From: Arcobacter vandammei
Lineage (GTDB): Bacteria > Campylobacterota > Campylobacteria > Campylobacterales > Arcobacteraceae
Assembly: GCF_016106035.1 (NCBI RefSeq)
Contig: NZ_JADKPZ010000001.1
Coordinates: 1-64,000, forward strand
Direction: 5' to 3'
Length of the DNA: 64,000 nt
Part shown: in pieces, positions 60,013-64,000 of the stretch
Layout: each line of letters begins with the position of its first letter
Numbering within the stretch: position 1 is the stretch's first letter
The notes under the pieces: model-generated
Told to the model about the DNA's origin: nothing
What the model saw: only the letters and a program-made list of their open reading frames with translations
Database searches by the model: none
Translations under genes and position numbers: made by a program

Positions 60013-60741
60013 TTATTTCTCTTCTAACCATAAACCTTCTTTATTGATTGGAAGAAATACTTCTATTAATATTATTATAGGTATTACAAATATGAGAAAT
60101 TTTATAAATACTATTACTATAATTAACCAAAATATCATTCTATACATTATACTTTTTTTATTTCTATTTTTATAATAATCTTTTAATTCAGAAGCATGTT
60201 TATTTATAAAAGTTAAATCTTGGATAGAATATTTTCCATTAGGATTTTTCTTACCAATATTCATAGCTCTTCCTACATAGTTATGAATTGTATAATGGTG
60301 AATACCTCTTCCAGTCCCTGCTTCAGAACCAGTTGTTTTATAATAATTTACATAAAAAACTGCATTTGCACCTATTAAGTTTGCTTTATTTATTAAATCT
60401 TCTTTTGCACTATCTGGAGATTCTCTTGAAGTTCCTGTTATTATCCAATCTGATTCTTCAATAACTTCCCAACCTTTAATTTCATCTTTTTTACTAATAT
60501 AAACTGTATCTGGAACATTGTATTTCAAAGTTGTATTATTATCCAGTAATCTTATATTTACTGCACTATAACCTTTGGGAGTAGCTTTTTGTTCAAATTT
60601 TAAAATTAAATCTTCACACAATTTATCAATATCTTTTTTATCTTTTAAAGATGAATCATGAAAAAAATAATCTTTTCTATCTTCACCTTTAATAAAGCCA
60701 TAGTTTTTTTCAGACAAATAAGATGTTACTGTACCTATCAT
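60013..60741 (-). CDS. Cold-shock-domain protein with membrane tail
   Basis: This 242-aa protein begins with a cold-shock-type nucleic-acid-binding domain (GTVTSYLSEKNYGFIKGED, then DYFFHDSSL). A middle domain (about 95-165) with ANAVFYVNYYKT and HHYTIHNYVGRAMNIGKK resembles YbjQ/heavy-metal-like or lipoprotein-associated beta domains. It ends in two hydrophobic segments (about 200-232). Coupled to the lipoprotein gene upstream by 4 nt. Confidence 0.7.
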   Translation of the reverse strand: MIGTVTSYLSEKNYGFIKGEDRKDYFFHDSSLKDKKDIDKLCEDLILKFEQKATPKGYSAVNIRLLDNNTTLKYNVPDTVYISKKDEIKGWEVIEESDWIITGTSRESPDSAKEDLINKANLIGANAVFYVNYYKTTGSEAGTGRGIHHYTIHNYVGRAMNIGKKNPNGKYSIQDLTFINKHASELKDYYKNRNKKSIMYRMIFWLIIVIVFIKFLIFVIPIIILIEVFLPINKEGLWLEEK

Positions 60742-61865
60742 TTTTTATCATCTAAATTTTTTTGATAGTGTTTAAGATTTCTAATAAGTCCAGCATAAAT
60801 ATTAGATTGAATTTTTCTTAGTTGTTGAGTTGCAATATCTGAGTTAAAAACTCTTTCATAAATTTCATCACTCATAAATCTTTTATCATAAGTTAATGGA
60901 TCTGTTGCAACTAAATTATCAATTAAAAACTCTTTATTCTCTTTTTTATCAATAACTTTTACAAATATAGGAACAAACAAACTATCATTTGGAAGCAATG
61001 CTCCAATTAAAAGAACTCCAAGTCCAACACCAGCACCAAGAGAGCTAGAATTAGATAAATTTCCTGCAACACTCATTGCACTTTGTTCGATATTAAAGTC
61101 TATTTTAGATGTACTAAATTTAACATCTAATGGTCTTCCTAATTTTTTAAGATCTCTTATTTCTGAGTTATTATAATCTCTTCCAAATTCAATCTCTACA
61201 ATTTTATCTGCATCTTCTATTTTATCAACAAACTCATATCCACCATCAAAAATTTGTTTTTTAATAAGTGGGGCATAATAGTTTCTAACTCTCTCTTTTT
61301 GTGTAGTAAATTTGATTATTCCACTATTTTTTAAATCAAGTTCATTTATAGAGTAAGAGCCAAATGTACCTTTTACACCAAACTCATCTCTTTTATCATA
61401 AGAGTTCCAAAGCCATTTACTCCAAATTCCTCGCATTATATTTTCATAGTCGATATAAGCTTCTACATTTGATGAGTATTTTTTATTTGTTACAACAATA
61501 TAATTACTATTTTCATCTAATTTAAATTGAAAATCTAAGGCAAGATTATTAGTATTTTTTTGTTCATCTCTTCCTGAAGCAAATATATTTATAAATGTTG
61601 GTTCATAATAAACATCTCTATTATTTAGATTTACATTAGAAGTTAATACAGGTGGTACAATTTTATTATTGTTTAAATCTTCAACTAATTTATTAAGTTG
61701 TTCTCTAGTCTTTGAATAGTTATTATCAACATAAAAGACTTTTGTTTTACTATTATTCTGTTTATACTCTTTATCTACTTTAAGAATTCCATCTTTTAGT
61801 TTTTGAGAGCAAGCTGTAAATAAAAGTGTTACAGCAAAAAGTATTAAAATCCTGAATTTCTGCAT
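60738..61865 (-). CDS. Lipoprotein, about 375 aa
   Basis: Start placed at ATG 61865 (MQKFRILILFAVTLLFTACS), giving a signal peptide with lipobox LFTAC; the frame is open to 61931. The mature part contains a glycine-rich hydrophobic stretch (SLGAGVGLGVLLIGALLPND) near residue 275, as in outer-membrane lipoproteins such as the TraT family. The function is unknown. Operon with the cold-shock-domain gene. Confidence 0.7.
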   Translation of the reverse strand: MQKFRILILFAVTLLFTACSQKLKDGILKVDKEYKQNNSKTKVFYVDNNYSKTREQLNKLVEDLNNNKIVPPVLTSNVNLNNRDVYYEPTFINIFASGRDEQKNTNNLALDFQFKLDENSNYIVVTNKKYSSNVEAYIDYENIMRGIWSKWLWNSYDKRDEFGVKGTFGSYSINELDLKNSGIIKFTTQKERVRNYYAPLIKKQIFDGGYEFVDKIEDADKIVEIEFGRDYNNSEIRDLKKLGRPLDVKFSTSKIDFNIEQSAMSVAGNLSNSSSLGAGVGLGVLLIGALLPNDSLFVPIFVKVIDKKENKEFLIDNLVATDPLTYDKRFMSDEIYERVFNSDIATQQLRKIQSNIYAGLIRNLKHYQKNLDDKK

Positions 61866-61890
61866 TATATCTTTCCTTATTGAACTTAAA

Positions 61891-62103
61891 TTATTTAAGT
61901 TCACCTTTTTTAATTTTATGTTTTCTTCCAAAAATCAAATATAAAATCCATCCTATTGGATACAAAATCAAAATTACTATTATCCAAATAAGTTTATTTG
62001 TACTATCTTTAAATTCACTAGCAATTACATTAATTAACATAACTATTGGCATAATCATAAAAATCACCATAATCAACAAATCAATTCCAGAAGGCATTCC
62101 CAT
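61891..62103 (-). CDS. Small membrane protein of the phospholipase D-nuclease N-terminal type
   Basis: 70 aa with two membrane helices. The second has KLIWIIVILILYPIGWILYL followed by FGRKHK, the pattern of the PLDc_N domain (xWxLVILxxPxxGxxxYxxxGR). These are usually integral membrane proteins of unknown role. It overlaps the unlikely upstream extension of the lipoprotein gene. Confidence 0.75.
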   Translation of the reverse strand: MGMPSGIDLLIMVIFMIMPIVMLINVIASEFKDSTNKLIWIIVILILYPIGWILYLIFGRKHKIKKGELK

Positions 62104-62141
62104 ATTTTCTCCTTATTTAATATTTTTTAGTTAAGACTTGA

Positions 62142-62414
62142 TTAGCCACCACATTTTATGCCAGTAGCATTCCATTGTTTATCTATTTCAATCATAGGCA
62201 TTTCACAAATCATTCCTTTGATTTGTAGGATATATACTATTTTTCCATCTTTTTCAAAAGATTTTACTATTTTTATATCAGATTCTTGTGCTGATTTAAC
62301 ATTATATTTAGCTGCAATAGCTTTTACAGTTTTTTCATCTGGCTCAGAAGAGCAACCTGTAAAAAATAATGTTGCCAATCCAAAACTTGAACTTAATAAT
62401 AATATTTTTCTCAT
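62142..62414 (-). CDS. Small lipoprotein, 90 aa
   Basis: Signal peptide with lipobox LFFTGCSS (Cys at about residue 21), a mature 70-residue domain with two further Cys (MICEMP and IKCGG) that may form a disulfide. No family is recognised. Divergent from the XRE regulator across a region with an 11-bp inverted repeat. Confidence 0.75.
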   Translation of the reverse strand: MRKILLLSSSFGLATLFFTGCSSEPDEKTVKAIAAKYNVKSAQESDIKIVKSFEKDGKIVYILQIKGMICEMPMIEIDKQWNATGIKCGG

Positions 62415-62437
62415 TTTCTCCCTTTTGTATTTTATTT

Positions 62438-62508
62438 TTATCCTATAGAATAAAGACTAAAGGATTATATCTCATTAAAGTTTATATTAATTTTAACCTA
62501 TAGGATAA
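62438..62508. promoter_or_regulatory. Inverted-repeat operator pair between lipoprotein and XRE gene
   Basis: ttatcctatag at 62438-62448 and its exact reverse complement ctataggataa at 62498-62508 lie 49 bp apart, between two divergent starts (62414 and 62515). The core cctatagg at the second site is itself palindromic. They probably bind the XRE protein encoded next door. Confidence 0.6.
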
Positions 62509-62514
62509 ATATAA

Positions 62515-62766
62515 ATGTATATAGACTTTAGCAACAGTTCAAAAGAAGAGATTGAACTTTTTTATAAAAAAATATCTAACAATGTTAAAAAGCATAGATT
62601 AGAAAAAGGCTTATCACAAGAAAAACTTGCTCTTGATATAGGTATTAAATCAATTGCCTTTTATTCAAACTGTGAAAACAATAAATATGATAAACATTTT
62701 AATTTAGAGCATTTATATAAAATATCCAAATCATTAAGTATAAATATTGAAGTTTTATTTGAATAA
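62515..62766 (+). CDS. XRE-family regulator, 83 aa
   Basis: Small helix-turn-helix protein: NNVKKHRLEKGLSQEKLALD and GIKSIAFYSNCENNKYDKHF form the HTH, then LEHLYKISKSLSINIEVLFE completes the five-helix domain. It probably represses itself and the divergent lipoprotein. Confidence 0.85.
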   Translation: MYIDFSNSSKEEIELFYKKISNNVKKHRLEKGLSQEKLALDIGIKSIAFYSNCENNKYDKHFNLEHLYKISKSLSINIEVLFE

Positions 62767-62821
62767 ATTCTTATTAATTTTGGCTCGTTAAATATTTTAT
62801 AAAAGTATTTTATATTTACCA

Positions 62822-63013
62822 TTAAAAAAAATCATTTATAAACTTCATCACTCTTTCATCTTTATCTTTTCTATAAAATAAAAATATTAACCCTACTCCA
62901 GCAATAAATAAAAATATTGCAGCTTCTCTTACATCTTTTATATTACTATTACTAAAAAATAGTATTATTGCTGGAAATATTGTAAAGAATACAATTATTA
63001 AATAGTTTTTCAA
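62822..63013 (-). CDS. Small membrane protein, 63 aa
   Basis: TTG start at 63013 with AAGGATAAAA upstream. Two membrane helices (LIIVFFTIFPAIILFF and AAIFLFIAGVGLIFLF) and a charged tail. Unknown. Confidence 0.55.
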   Translation of the reverse strand: MKNYLIIVFFTIFPAIILFFSNSNIKDVREAAIFLFIAGVGLIFLFYRKDKDERVMKFINDFF

Positions 63014-63049
63014 ATTTTATCCTTATTATCAAATTTTGAGATTAGTATT

Positions 63050-63331
63050 TTAGTTTTTTTCATTTTTACTCCTATTGACTCTTTTTCTTTTTAGTACTAA
63101 ATATTTTTTATATCTATATAGTTCTTTGTTTAAATTATCTTTCATAAAAATCTGAATAGCTACTAAAAGTAGAAATATAATTATAAAATTCATTAAAAAT
63201 GTTCCATCATTAACTTTGAAATAAATTGCAGTTGTTATATAAAATATAAATATCCATAACATTAATTTGCCATGTAAAAAGTATATTAGAAATAAAAACA
63301 TATTTTTATAGAAGAATCCTCTTGGTATCAT
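63050..63331 (-). CDS. Small membrane protein, about 93 aa
   Basis: Start placed at ATG 63331 (AAGGAGTAAAAAT upstream; the frame is open to 63352). Two to three hydrophobic helices and a basic C-terminus (RYKKYLVLKRKRVNRSKN). Unknown; operon with the next two genes. Confidence 0.55.
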   Translation of the reverse strand: MIPRGFFYKNMFLFLIYFLHGKLMLWIFIFYITTAIYFKVNDGTFLMNFIIIFLLLVAIQIFMKDNLNKELYRYKKYLVLKRKRVNRSKNEKN

Positions 63332-63335
63332 ATTT

Positions 63336-63623
63336 TTACTCCTTAGTTTCACATCTTGAGATTATTAGTTCTGTTGGACCTTTAACAAAGTTATAGCTAT
63401 CATCAATAGACCAATTATCAGACTTTGAGACTTCTATTTTTATGTTACTTACATTACAAACTATAGTTTTATTACTATTGAAATCATTTATAAGATCATT
63501 TCTAATATGTTCAAGCCAAAGGACTGCTAATATTGGAAATGAAATTAAGAATAAAATAAATAGTGTCCAAGCAATAATCTTTCCATTTGTATTTTCATAT
63601 TGTTCTAATCTATTTTCATTCAT
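63336..63623 (-). CDS. Small membrane-anchored protein, about 95 aa
   Basis: ATG 63623 overlaps the upstream gene's stop by 8 nt. One membrane helix (IAWTLFILFLISFPILAVLW) and an exported or cytoplasmic domain with two Cys (TIVCNVSNIK and ISRCETKE). Unknown. Confidence 0.6.
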   Translation of the reverse strand: MNENRLEQYENTNGKIIAWTLFILFLISFPILAVLWLEHIRNDLINDFNSNKTIVCNVSNIKIEVSKSDNWSIDDSYNFVKGPTELIISRCETKE

Positions 63624-63894
63624 CTGTACTACTTGTACTTTTATTATCTTTAAATCTAAATACACTATTAGGAGCTTTAGATGCCAATTTTTGACCAGTT
63701 ACAAGTAATACACCCCAAAATACAATATATAATAGAACCATATTAATATTTACATACAAATCATCAGGAGCAAAAAACATAGCATAAAATAAGCTAAGTA
63801 TAAAAGAGCCTATTAGAACTAATATAGATACAACTACTAAAGTAACACCTAAACTTCCAAAAAAGTGATTCATATTTTTATAAAAATTACACAT
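63616..63894 (-). CDS. Small membrane protein, 92 aa
   Basis: Two membrane helices (VTLVVVSILVLIGSFILSLF and MVLLYIVFWGVLLVTGQKLA) and a Ser/Thr-rich tail. AAGGAAGTGCT upstream of the start. First of three coupled small membrane genes. Unknown. Confidence 0.55.
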   Translation of the reverse strand: MCNFYKNMNHFFGSLGVTLVVVSILVLIGSFILSLFYAMFFAPDDLYVNINMVLLYIVFWGVLLVTGQKLASKAPNSVFRFKDNKSTSSTDE

Positions 63895-63917
63895 AGCACT
63901 TCCTTTTATTTTTTACT

Positions 63918-64000
63918 CTATTTAACCATACAGTTATATATAATAAATGTATTTTTACCGTCACTAACTCTATCTTTACTTTTTTTATCAAGTTTAAATC
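63918..64000 (-). CDS. C-terminal end of a gene entering from the right edge
   Basis: An open minus-strand frame with no start in the window ends in NTFIIYNCMVK and a TAG at 63918. It is too short to identify and could be chance. Confidence 0.3.
   Translation of the reverse strand, partial: FKLDKKSKDRVSDGKNTFIIYNCMVK

Overview
The window is very AT-rich DNA from a Campylobacterota bacterium, most likely Arcobacter or Aliarcobacter. The basis is base composition, gene style, the LapBCE-type secretion genes, the mix of short operons and TTG/GTG starts, and the six-tRNA cluster. The genus is inferred from overall resemblance, because no rRNA or marker phylogeny is available here.

Region 1 (1-15315) is largely chromosomal. 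It holds the 5' part of a giant repetitive surface adhesin and its type I secretion operon (outer-membrane TolC-like protein, ABC transporter, membrane fusion protein). These are followed by a response regulator, a chemotaxis receptor, an Aat-like protein, an AraC/GyrI-type regulator, an OadG/OadA biotin decarboxylase pair and two tRNA genes (Gly, Arg).

Region 2 (15325-32755) is a 17.4-kb integrated plasmid-like element inserted at the 3' end of tRNA-Leu(TAG). A 12-bp direct repeat marks both ends. It carries a Rep_3-type replication initiator with five upstream iterons, a type III restriction-modification operon with unusual extra genes (a uracil-DNA-glycosylase-like protein and a 38-aa peptide resembling an HsdS C-terminus), a small tyrosine recombinase, an integrase and many short genes of unknown function. 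The most striking point is that attP appears to lie inside the integrase gene. The left end encodes 34 codons with an ATG and a promoter, and these join the right-end integrase frame when the element is circularised. Integration therefore splits the integrase gene. It also splits a tRNA operon (Pro-His-Arg-Leu | Gly-Arg) and appears to swap the two promoters.

Region 3 (32744-40779) is housekeeping: four tRNAs with a consensus promoter, thiG, cutA, nnr, a SUI1-like gene, tsaD, a RBBP9-like hydrolase, dxr, cdsA and traT.

Region 4 (41095 to about 59112) is an accessory and defence region. It starts with an AlpA-like regulator, a RepA-like ATPase and a divergent CI-type repressor. A long minus-strand operon follows, in which type I hsdR-hsdM-hsdS runs with overlaps into three unrecognised or methyltransferase-like genes and ends in a reverse transcriptase with a YVDD motif. 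This four-gene tail is the best candidate for an undescribed defence system. Beyond it lie two unknown genes, a hipBA module flanked by 89-bp near-identical direct repeats, and a set of very short single-membrane-span peptides. A phage-type tyrosine recombinase closes the region.

Region 5 (59783-64000) contains envelope-related genes: a cold-shock-domain membrane protein, two lipoproteins, an XRE regulator with an inverted-repeat operator, and several small membrane proteins.
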